A DNA stretch of 6,618 nt from an uncultured bacterium (lineage in GTDB: Bacteria; Bacillota; Clostridia; Oscillospirales; Butyricicoccaceae). The stretch spans positions 1-6,618 of the forward strand of contig CAJMOV010000113.1 in assembly GCA_905215125.1 (NCBI GenBank), written 5' to 3'. The stretch's first letter is position 1. Every line of letters starts with the position of its first letter. A program made the position numbers and the translations under genes. The notes beneath the pieces are model-generated. The model was not told the DNA's origin. It searched no databases and worked only from the letters and a program-made list of their open reading frames with translations. Below are positions 1-6,280 of this stretch, piece by piece.

Positions 1-1
1 T

Positions 2-748
2 GAGCGCTACGGACAGGAGGAGGAAAACCTGCTCGAAGGCCGGAATGCCGTTTGGGAAGCGCTGCGCGCCGGTCGACAGATGGACAAGCTGTTTGTCGCG
101 TCGGGCAGCGCGGCCAGCGTCGGGTATATTATTCAAAGCGCGCGCAAGCAGGGGGTGCCGGTGCAGGAATGTGACAGGCGCAAGCTGGATCGCATGAGTG
201 TGACAGGCGCTCATCAGGGCGTCATCGCCGTGGCCGCTGCAGCGCAGTATGCCGGGCTGGACGACATTCTGGCCCTGGCGCGGCAGCGGGGGGAGGATCC
301 CCTCGTCATTTTGTGCGACGGCATTACCGACCCGCACAATTTAGGGGCTATCATCCGCTCGGCAGAGGTTGCCGGTGCGCACGGCGTCGTCATCCCGCGC
401 CGGCGCAGCGCCGGGCTTAACGCCGCCTGTGCCAAGGCGGCCGCCGGCGCGCTGGAGCACATCCCCGTCGCACGGGTCAGCAGCCTTGCCGCCGCCATAA
501 CACGGCTGAAGGAGGAAGGGATCTTCCTTTTCGCCGCCGATATGACGGGCGCAAGCCTGTATGAAACCGATATGACGGGGCCGGCCGGCATTGTCATCGG
601 CTCGGAAGGGGAGGGCTTGTCCCGACTGGTCCGGGAGGAGTGTGACGCTGTCGTCAGCATCCCCCAGCGCGGGCGCATCTCTTCGCTCAACGCATCCAAC
701 GCCGCCGCCGTGCTGCTGTTTGAAGCGGTGCGTCAGCGCATGAAATAA
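2..748 (+). CDS. rlmB: 23S rRNA (guanosine-2'-O-)methyltransferase, SpoU/TrmH family (RlmB type), 5' end outside the window
   Basis: SAM-dependent SpoU-class (trefoil-knot) methylase. RlmB of E. coli methylates the 2'-OH of a guanosine in the 23S rRNA peptidyl-transferase region. The frame is open from base 2 and reads ERYGQEEENLLEGRNAVWEA, the usual start of the SpoU substrate-binding domain. The ATG at 80 is therefore internal (equivalent to RQMDKLF), and the true start must lie just left of the window. About 248 residues are visible, near full length for the family. The three SpoU motifs are intact: NLGAIIRSAE (338-367), IVIGSEGEGL (590-619) and SIPQRGRISSLNASNAA (656-706), which supply the Arg and Asn of the active site and the knot. 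An N-terminal L30e-like substrate domain covers roughly bases 29-280. The next gene begins 21 bases after the TAA, which suggests co-transcription. The family is certain; the exact rRNA target (RlmB versus another SpoU paralogue) is less so. Confidence 0.93.
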   Translation, partial: ERYGQEEENLLEGRNAVWEALRAGRQMDKLFVASGSAASVGYIIQSARKQGVPVQECDRRKLDRMSVTGAHQGVIAVAAAAQYAGLDDILALARQRGEDPLVILCDGITDPHNLGAIIRSAEVAGAHGVVIPRRRSAGLNAACAKAAAGALEHIPVARVSSLAAAITRLKEEGIFLFAADMTGASLYETDMTGPAGIVIGSEGEGLSRLVREECDAVVSIPQRGRISSLNASNAAAVLLFEAVRQRMK

Positions 749-756
749 CCGCCACC

Positions 757-761
757 GGAGG
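757..761 (+). promoter_or_regulatory. Ribosome binding site supporting a TTG start
   Basis: GGAGG lies 8 bases before the TTG at 770, in the 21-base gap after rlmB. No ATG or GTG sits at a suitable distance. The next in-frame ATG is codon 78, which would remove the YTLEEIIAEV motif, so the TTG is the best start. Confidence 0.8.
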
Positions 762-769
762 CATTTCCC

Positions 770-2953
770 TTGGACAACGATTATACCCTGGAAGAGATTA
801 TTGCAGAAGTCAAAAACGGCAACTTTGTCTCCCCCCCTGAAGCGGCGCCCCCGGCGGGCGGGGCCGCTTCTTCTCCTGTGCCCGACGGCGCGGAGGGGGA
901 GACCTTTTCGTCCCATGTCCGGCAGGAGGAAGGACGGCGCCGCCCATCCGCAGGAGCGCCGACACGGCCGGAAGCGTCGCGTCGCGTCGCGCCGGATCCG
1001 ATGGATTCCGGCCGGCATGAAGAACATCCGGGACCTGCCGAACCGCCGCAAATAAGCGTGACGCAGGAGGATAAGCCGAGATCGGAACGCACATCGCGCG
1101 GAAAAATCATAGAGTTTGAGCGCCCTCAGCCGGCCCCTGTATCCCAGGAGGAAGAAGCGTGGGAGCCCGAGCGCCCGCGCCGACGTCCACGCGCCCCCTG
1201 GCGCACCGCGCCGCCCGAGGAGTGGGAGGAAGAGGAACAGTCCGGGCCCGTTTGGGAAGAGGAAGAGGCAGAGCCTGAGCCGCAAAAGCCGTTTGATTTC
1301 CTCAGCAAGCCATTTGACGACGCCGAACAGGGCGCAGCGTTCTGCGCGTCCAAAGGGGTATCGATGGCGGCGCGTATTCTGTTCCTTGTCCCTCTTGCGC
1401 TGCTGTCGGCTTATATCTCCCTGGCGCCGACGCTGTCTTTACCCATGCCCTTCGGCTTCACCTATGCGTCCCAGCCCTTTTACACCATTCTGGTCCTGTG
1501 CGGGATGGAGCTTCTGGCCATGCTTCTGGCCCTTCAGGTTATTGGCTTCGGCCTGTACCGCCTAGTCACGCTTCGCCCCACGCTAGACAGCCTTGTCGCT
1601 TTCAGCTGCCTGTGCACCTTGCTCCACGCAGCCATTTTGCTCGTCCAGCCGCAGCAGGGGGGCGGATTGCCGTATTGCTGTATCTCCATCCTGGTGTGTC
1701 TGCTGGCTGTTGCCGCCAAACGGCAAAAGGCGGACACGCTCAAGCGCGCCTATAAAATTTGCCAGCTGGCGACGGCGCCCATTGCCGTCAAACGCCTGCG
1801 CACAGGCCCAAAGTCCTTTGCCGCCGTCAAGACGCAGCAGGGCGCTTATCCTGATGTCGAGCAAATCCCGGCCATGAGCGACGGGGAACGCATCGGCGGG
1901 CTGTACGCCCCCATCGCCATGGTCGCCTGCCTGACGCTGGCGTCCGTTGCGGCCTTCGGCAGGGGCGGCGACTTCTGGTGGTCGCTGGCTGCCCTGGCTT
2001 CCGTCAGCGTGCCGCTGCCGCTGCTGTTTGCTTCAGCTTCGCCTGCGCGCCGGGTCGCAAAGAAGCTGTTTACATCAGGCGCCGCCCTGCTGGGCGGCCG
2101 GGCGGCCCGCCGGCTGGCGCGTGTCCGCACAGCCATTCTGCGGGACGGGGATCTGTTCCCCGCAGGCAGTGTCGCCATCACCGGCATGAAGGTGGCCCAC
2201 AGCCAGAAGGCGGAGGAATGTATCGCCATTGCCGCCGCTGTCTTCGCCCATTGCGGCAGCGGCGTCGCCAAGGCTTTTGCAGACTTTGCCCGCCAGCAGT
2301 ACATCCCTGTCAAAACGGCGCAGGATCTGCGCTTTTTTGAAACGGGCGGCCTGTCTGCGATGGTGGACGGGCACTATGTTCTGGCCGGACGGCCCAGCTT
2401 CCTCATGCGCATGGGAGTGCGCATTACGGCAGGAAACCAGTTGGCCGATGGGCTGTTTCTGGCCGTTGATTCCAACTTCGCCGGCGTTTTTACGGTTAAA
2501 TACGCCGTTCAGCCGCAGGCATTTTCCTCCTTCCGCATCCTGCTGCGCTGCAGGATACGCCCCGTGCTGGCGACGCTGCACTTCGGCCTGACCCAGGCGG
2601 TGGTGGAAAAGCGCTTTGAGCTGCGATCCGGCTGGGCGGAATACCCGGATATGGCCCGGCGCATGGAGCTCAACGATCCCGATTGCGGCCGGGGCGAGGC
2701 GCCGCTTGCCATTTTATCCCGCGATTCCTCCATGGCCTTTGCCGAAGCTGCAGGCGGCGCGCGACAGCAGTGCCGCGCCGAGCGGGCGGGCGTCCTGATC
2801 GGGCTGCTCAGCGGGGCTTTCGGCTTTTTCGTCATGTATTTTCTTACCGCAGCGGCCGAGGTGCCGTCGGCCAGCCCGTACAACGTCATCCTCTTTCTCC
2901 TGCTTTGGCAGATCCCCTTTGTTTTGAGCAATATGCTCATTACCAAGTTCTAA
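770..2953 (+). CDS. P1B-type ATPase-like membrane pseudoenzyme with disordered N-terminal extension
   Basis: 727 residues, TTG start. Residues 1-20 hold a helix-like YTLEEIIAEVKNGNF motif. Residues 21-190 are low-complexity, rich in Pro, Arg and Glu, and probably disordered. Eight likely membrane segments follow at about 198-220, 236-266, 271-292, 299-316, 377-397, 402-424, 672-696 and 703-723. This is the 4+2+2 layout of heavy-metal P1B ATPases. Fold landmarks remain: LRPTLDSLVAF (268-278), ERIGGLYAPIAMV (373-385, like ADRIAGYFVP before a P1B membrane helix), and a VDGHYVLAGRPSFL stretch (532-545, like the nucleotide-domain VDG..VLVGN). Catalysis looks lost. The CPC metal site is V414-P415-L416, the DKTGT phosphorylation site reads RDGDL (458-462), HP reads SG (497-498), TGD reads TLH (602-604), GDGxNDxP is absent, and the actuator core with TGE is missing (only about 60 residues between helices 4 and 5). 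I infer a non-pumping membrane scaffold or sensor; its role is unknown. It lies between rlmB and an EF-G paralogue, probably transcribed with rlmB. Confidence 0.85.
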   Translation: MDNDYTLEEIIAEVKNGNFVSPPEAAPPAGGAASSPVPDGAEGETFSSHVRQEEGRRRPSAGAPTRPEASRRVAPDPMDSGRHEEHPGPAEPPQISVTQEDKPRSERTSRGKIIEFERPQPAPVSQEEEAWEPERPRRRPRAPWRTAPPEEWEEEEQSGPVWEEEEAEPEPQKPFDFLSKPFDDAEQGAAFCASKGVSMAARILFLVPLALLSAYISLAPTLSLPMPFGFTYASQPFYTILVLCGMELLAMLLALQVIGFGLYRLVTLRPTLDSLVAFSCLCTLLHAAILLVQPQQGGGLPYCCISILVCLLAVAAKRQKADTLKRAYKICQLATAPIAVKRLRTGPKSFAAVKTQQGAYPDVEQIPAMSDGERIGGLYAPIAMVACLTLASVAAFGRGGDFWWSLAALASVSVPLPLLFASASPARRVAKKLFTSGAALLGGRAARRLARVRTAILRDGDLFPAGSVAITGMKVAHSQKAEECIAIAAAVFAHCGSGVAKAFADFARQQYIPVKTAQDLRFFETGGLSAMVDGHYVLAGRPSFLMRMGVRITAGNQLADGLFLAVDSNFAGVFTVKYAVQPQAFSSFRILLRCRIRPVLATLHFGLTQAVVEKRFELRSGWAEYPDMARRMELNDPDCGRGEAPLAILSRDSSMAFAEAAGGARQQCRAERAGVLIGLLSGAFGFFVMYFLTAAAEVPSASPYNVILFLLLWQIPFVLSNMLITKF
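976..990 (+). repeat. Short GTCGC pentanucleotide tandem repeat inside the coding region
   Basis: Three perfect GTCGC units, preceded by GC and followed by GCC. They lie in the part encoding the disordered N-terminal arm (around residues 69-74). The unit is not a multiple of three, so gain or loss of one copy would shift the frame of the pseudo-ATPase gene. With only three copies this may be chance in GC-rich DNA. Confidence 0.4.
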
Positions 2954-2982
2954 TTTTCAATCAAAATGCCCTATAAAATCGC

Positions 2983-3011
2983 TTGAACTGGCGGCTGTCT
3001 TGTTATATAAT
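2983..3011 (+). promoter_or_regulatory. Sigma-70/sigma-A-type promoter for the EF-G paralogue
   Basis: The -35 is TTGAAC (2983-2988) and the -10 is a perfect TATAAT (3006-3011), separated by exactly 17 bases. An A/T-rich stretch (2951-2980) lies just upstream and could act as an UP element. This 127-base intergenic region is clearly more AT-rich than its surroundings. The predicted transcript start is near 3018, giving a leader of about 60 bases. The EF-G paralogue can therefore be expressed independently of the rlmB pair. Confidence 0.8.
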
Positions 3012-3019
3012 AACTAAGA

Positions 3020-3043
3020 CATGGTTATTTTCCGCAAACCATG
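3020..3043 (+). promoter_or_regulatory. Inverted repeat at the predicted transcript 5' end
   Basis: CATGGTT (3020-3026) and AACCATG (3037-3043) are perfect 7-base inverted repeats around a 10-base spacer. The repeat starts within a few bases of the predicted +1. It could be a 5'-terminal RNA hairpin that stabilises the mRNA, or an operator. CGCA in the loop (3033-3036) can also pair with TGCG (3047-3050), so an alternative fold is possible. The function is inferred. Confidence 0.45.
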
Positions 3044-3064
3044 GGCTGCGAATAATTTACCTTG

Positions 3065-3070
3065 AAGGAG
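3065..3070 (+). promoter_or_regulatory. Ribosome binding site of the EF-G paralogue
   Basis: AAGGAG, 10 bases before the ATG at 3081. It fixes that start, which also gives the family's normal N-terminus (IDKIRNVCLLGHGG). Confidence 0.8.
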
Positions 3071-3080
3071 AGAGACGTAT

Positions 3081-5159
3081 ATGGCATATCCCATTGACAA
3101 AATCCGAAATGTCTGCCTGCTGGGGCACGGGGGCGAAGGCAAAACTTCGCTGGCTGAAAGCCTGCTCTTTTTGACTGGCGGCACCGACCGTTTGGGAAAA
3201 GTGGCCGACGGCAACACGATCTGCGACTTTGACCCGGAAGAAGTCAAGCGCCAGATTTCCATTTCGACCGCTCTGGCCCCTGTCGAGTTTGAAGGCCATA
3301 TCGTCAATGTTATCGACACCCCGGGCTATTTTGACTTTGAAGGCGAAGTGGCCCAGGCCTTGCGCGTCGCCGACTGTGGCATTATCGTCGTCTCGGCTAA
3401 GAACGGCTGCGCCGTCGGCACCGAAAAGGCGTGGAAAGCGGTGCAGAAAAAGAAACTGCCCTCCTTCTTCTACATTTCAAAGGTCGACGAGGAGCACGCT
3501 AATTTTGACAAGGCGTATGAAAGCCTGCGCGAAGCCTTCGGCAACGCCGTCACCCCCTTTGTCGTCCCCCTGTTTGACGACAACGGCAAGGCGCAGGGCG
3601 TCATTAACCTGCTGGCGCAGAAGGCGTACAAGGCGGAAGGGAATAAACTGATTGAAATCCCCCTGCCCGAAGGGAAAAAGGAAAAGGTCGAGCGCCTGCG
3701 CAATGCCCTGATTGAAAGCGTTGCCGAGAGCTCGGAGGAAATGCTGGACAAGTATTTTGCCGGCGAGGCCTTTACCGACGAGGAGCTGCGCCAGGGCCTG
3801 CACCAGGGCGTCATGCGGGGCGACGTCGTCCCCGTTGTCTGCGGTTCGGCGCTGACCGGCTTCGGCACTGTCCAGCTTCTGCGCACCATTGTCGATTTCG
3901 CCCCCGCGCCCAACGAGGTGCGCGTCGAGGAAGGGGAGAACGCCGACGGAGAGCCTGTGCAGATCAAATACGATCCGGACGGCAAGCCGATTGTCTTTGT
4001 TTTCAAGACCATTGCCGACCAGTATGGCCGCTTCTCCTTCTTCAAGGTCATTTCCGGTAAGGTGACGGCCGATATGTCGCTGCAGAACAGCCGTACCGGA
4101 TCCAATGAAAAGCTGGGCCATATTTACATCGTCAAGGGTAAAAAGAACATAGAGGTCAAGGAAATCGGCTGCGGAGACATCGGCGCTGTTTCCAAGCTGG
4201 CGGATACCAAAACGGGGGATACGCTGTGCGCGTCCGGCCTGGGCATCACCCTTCAGGGCATCGACTTTGCCGAGCCCTGTTACAGCCAGGTCATTTCGCC
4301 TAAGGTCAAGGGCGGCGAAGAAAAAATCGCTTCCGGCCTGACCAAGCTGCGCGATGAGGATCCGACCTTTACCGTCACGAACAACACGGAAACCAAGCAG
4401 ATGATCATTTCCGGCGCCGGCGATATCCATATCGACGTGCTGTGCTCCAAGCTCAAGAGCAAGTTTGGCGTTGAAGTCGAGCTGAGCGATCCCAAGGTTG
4501 CTTACCGCGAGAAGATCCGCAAAAAGGTCTCCATGGTCGAGGGCAACCACAAAAAACAGTCGGGCGGTCATGGCCAGTACGGCAACGTCAAGATGGACTT
4601 TGAGCCTATTGACGGCGACGGCTTTGTCTTTGAAGAGAAAATCTTCGGCGGCAGCGTGCCGAAAAACTTCCATCCCGCTGTTGAAAAGGGCATCCGCGAA
4701 GCGATGGAGCACGGCGTCCTGGCCGGCTACCCTCTCGTCGGGCTCAAGGCCACGCTGATGGACGGCAAGTATCACGACGTTGACTCCAACGAGCTGTCTT
4801 TCAAGATGGCTGCCCGCTTGGCATACAAAGCCGGTATCCCGCAGGGAAATCCCGTCATTCTCGAGCCGGTTTGCTCGATGAAAATCACAGTGCCCGACAG
4901 CTACATGGGCGACGTCATCGGCGACATGAACAAGCGCCGCGGGCGTATCATGGGTATGAACCCGCAGGGCGACGGCACCCAGGTCGTGGAAGCGGAGGTA
5001 CCGCAGAGCGAGATCGCCGATTATGCCATTACGCTGCGCTCCATGACGCAGGGCCGCGGATCCTTCACATCCCGCTTTGAGCGGTATGAGGAGGTTCCCC
5101 CCAATATTCAGGAAAAGGTCATCGCCGACGCCAAGTTCTCCAGCGACGACGACGAATAA
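3081..5159 (+). CDS. Elongation factor G paralogue (EF-G2-like GTPase)
   Basis: 692 residues, the full EF-G length. The order is a GTP-binding domain (about 1-280), domain II (about 300-385, KPIVFVFKTIADQYGRFSFF), domain III (about 393-475, with GAGDIHIDVL), domain IV (about 476-590, KKQSGGHGQYG and the tip YHDVDSNE with His565), and domain V (about 593-680, MGDVIGDMNKRRGRIMGM). A short acidic tail ends in DDDE. Canonical EF-G moves tRNA and mRNA through the ribosome using GTP. Here the P-loop is GHGGEGKT (15-22) rather than GHIDAGKT. Switch II is DTPGYFDF (79-86) with Tyr83 where EF-G has the catalytic His. The G4 motif is SKVD (133-136) instead of NKxD, and the switch I Thr is apparently Ser60. 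These traits mark the EF-G-like paralogue clade (called FusA2/EF-G2 in other bacteria), not the main str-operon factor. No rpsL, rpsG or tuf gene is adjacent. It may act in translation under special conditions or in recycling; the step is not known. It has its own promoter and terminator. Confidence 0.9.
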   Translation: MAYPIDKIRNVCLLGHGGEGKTSLAESLLFLTGGTDRLGKVADGNTICDFDPEEVKRQISISTALAPVEFEGHIVNVIDTPGYFDFEGEVAQALRVADCGIIVVSAKNGCAVGTEKAWKAVQKKKLPSFFYISKVDEEHANFDKAYESLREAFGNAVTPFVVPLFDDNGKAQGVINLLAQKAYKAEGNKLIEIPLPEGKKEKVERLRNALIESVAESSEEMLDKYFAGEAFTDEELRQGLHQGVMRGDVVPVVCGSALTGFGTVQLLRTIVDFAPAPNEVRVEEGENADGEPVQIKYDPDGKPIVFVFKTIADQYGRFSFFKVISGKVTADMSLQNSRTGSNEKLGHIYIVKGKKNIEVKEIGCGDIGAVSKLADTKTGDTLCASGLGITLQGIDFAEPCYSQVISPKVKGGEEKIASGLTKLRDEDPTFTVTNNTETKQMIISGAGDIHIDVLCSKLKSKFGVEVELSDPKVAYREKIRKKVSMVEGNHKKQSGGHGQYGNVKMDFEPIDGDGFVFEEKIFGGSVPKNFHPAVEKGIREAMEHGVLAGYPLVGLKATLMDGKYHDVDSNELSFKMAARLAYKAGIPQGNPVILEPVCSMKITVPDSYMGDVIGDMNKRRGRIMGMNPQGDGTQVVEAEVPQSEIADYAITLRSMTQGRGSFTSRFERYEEVPPNIQEKVIADAKFSSDDDE

Positions 5160-5172
5160 GATTAAATAAAAG

Positions 5173-5209
5173 AGCGCCGGATCCCGCACAGGGATCCGGC
5201 GTTATTTTT
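5173..5209. terminator. Intrinsic terminator, probably bidirectional
   Basis: A perfect 11-bp stem, CGCCGGATCCC (5175-5185) with GGGATCCGGCG (5191-5201), closes a GCACA loop. Two further weak pairs lie at the base. On the + strand it is followed by TTATTTTT and ends the EF-G paralogue transcript, starting 13 bases after its stop. On the - strand the stem is followed by CTCTTTTATTTAAT, so it can also stop the convergent flippase-like operon. Confidence 0.92.
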
Positions 5210-5251
5210 ATGGGCTGGCTTTCGGCCGTCTTTTAATTGGGCAGCTGGCCG

Positions 5252-6280
5252 TCAGTGCATAGCGCCTGCGGACAGGGCTTTAGCCGGCAGAGGCAACGCG
5301 GCGACGATGCCCGATACCGCCATGGCGGCATAAAAGCTGATCCCGCGGCACAGCAGCATGGCCGGAACGGCCAGAGGACCGAAGAAAAAGCCCTGCACTG
5401 CGAGGAACACCCCCTCAGAAGCGCCCGCTGCCCCCGGCAGGGGTAGGGTGTCCACCGCGATGGCCAGCACCGCCTGCGCTGCCGCCAGCTGCCACAACGG
5501 ATGCCCTGTAAGGCCGAGAGCGGCATAAACGGCGCAGGGGACGGCCAGCCGGCTAATCTGTTCAACCGCCGTCAGGCCCAGCAGGACGATGGATACCCGG
5601 CCGTTTTGCCGCAAAAGGGCGGCACAGGCATCAAACTGCGCCATCTGGCGCCGGAAGCTCTCGCAGCGTTCCTGCGTACAGCGCAGAAGTCTGTGCCGCC
5701 CGAGAAAGCGCAGAAAGCGAAGCCCGGCCGACTCCAGCTTACGTCCGGAAAACAGGGCGAGAAAAAGCAGGAGAAAGACGGCGGCCGCAGCAGCGAAGCC
5801 ATAGATTAGCAGGGCCCAAATTCCGCCCTGGGCATCGGCAAAAGCGCCGCCGCACAGCAGGAGACCCAACGCGCCCAACGCGACCATCACGGCCTGGTAG
5901 GATATCTGCATCAGTAGCAGCGCGCCGGCAGAAGCTCCGGCCGATACCCCCTGGCGTGACAGCTGCCAGACCTGCGCCGGCTGTCCACCCGAGGCTGACG
6001 GAGTGATCCCACTGAAGAAAAAGCCGATAAAAACAGAGCGCAGGCTGGTTCCCAGGCCGACCTTATGTCCGCATCGCCCCAGCAGGAGGGAGAGACTGGC
6101 CGCCTGTGAAAGCGCAAAAATCAGCATGAGCCCCAAGCCGCAACCCAGCCAGCCAAGATGCGCGACCCGCAAAGCGCCGCCGATAGAGGGCCAGTCGACA
6201 CCGCGGAGTAAAAATGCCAGCGATCCGCCTGTCAGAATAAGCAGCAGGGCAGACCATAAAATGGCTTTGCCCGTTTTCAT
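5252..6280 (-). CDS. Flippase-like integral membrane protein, LPG synthase TM region/UPF0104 family
   Basis: 342 residues, highly hydrophobic, with about eight likely membrane helices (near 7-25, 43-68, 80-92, 117-145, 153-177, 227-250, 262-283 and 294-328) and a basic cytoplasmic-looking loop at 179-212. It carries both family hallmarks: FFFSGITPSASGGQPAQVWQ (87-106) and LPLPGAAGASEG (279-290). This fold forms the flippase half of MprF and also occurs alone, as here, in proteins thought to move lipids or lipid-linked sugars. The synthase half of MprF (the aminoacyl-transferase domain) is absent, so aminoacylation of phosphatidylglycerol is not expected. The start at 6280 is supported by AAGGGAGG 7 bases upstream. 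The stop TGA of the deacetylase overlaps the ATG by one base (TGATG), which indicates translational coupling. Substrate unknown; a role with the deacetylase in envelope glycan or glycolipid handling is inferred. Confidence 0.88.
   Translation of the reverse strand: MKTGKAILWSALLLILTGGSLAFLLRGVDWPSIGGALRVAHLGWLGCGLGLMLIFALSQAASLSLLLGRCGHKVGLGTSLRSVFIGFFFSGITPSASGGQPAQVWQLSRQGVSAGASAGALLLMQISYQAVMVALGALGLLLCGGAFADAQGGIWALLIYGFAAAAAVFLLLFLALFSGRKLESAGLRFLRFLGRHRLLRCTQERCESFRRQMAQFDACAALLRQNGRVSIVLLGLTAVEQISRLAVPCAVYAALGLTGHPLWQLAAAQAVLAIAVDTLPLPGAAGASEGVFLAVQGFFFGPLAVPAMLLCRGISFYAAMAVSGIVAALPLPAKALSAGAMH

Noticed and set aside
15..31. AGGAGG followed by an in-frame CTG as a possible rlmB start
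   Set aside because: The frame continues upstream in typical sequence, and CTG starts are rare. The purine run simply encodes QEEE.
80..82. ATG at 80 as the start of rlmB
   Set aside because: The frame is open to base 2, and the upstream residues (NLLEGRNAVWEALRAGR) are the conserved start of the SpoU substrate-binding domain.
539..580. Two GATATGACGGG copies in rlmB as a direct repeat
   Set aside because: They encode ADMTG and TDMTG. The second matches the LYxxxMTG stretch normal for RlmB proteins, so this is coincidence or codon use, not a mobile or regulatory repeat.
341..1285. 314-codon open frame on the - strand over the end of rlmB and the start of the pseudo-ATPase gene
   Set aside because: Arg/Gly-rich shadow composition. 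It spans two convincing + strand genes and the gap between them.
770..2953. Functional copper or zinc exporting ATPase
   Set aside because: No CPC, DKTGT, TGE, TGD or GDGxNDxP motif is present, so ATP-driven metal transport is not supported despite the shared architecture.
2983..3174. 63-codon + strand frame between the pseudo-ATPase and EF-G genes
   Set aside because: It overlaps the promoter, leader and the first 30 codons of the EF-G paralogue in another frame, and has no RBS of its own.
3477..5189. 570-codon open frame on the - strand antisense to the EF-G paralogue
   Set aside because: It is the shadow of a highly biased GC-rich coding frame. The protein matches no recognisable family, it runs through the terminator stem, and the + strand frame has unmistakable EF-G motifs.
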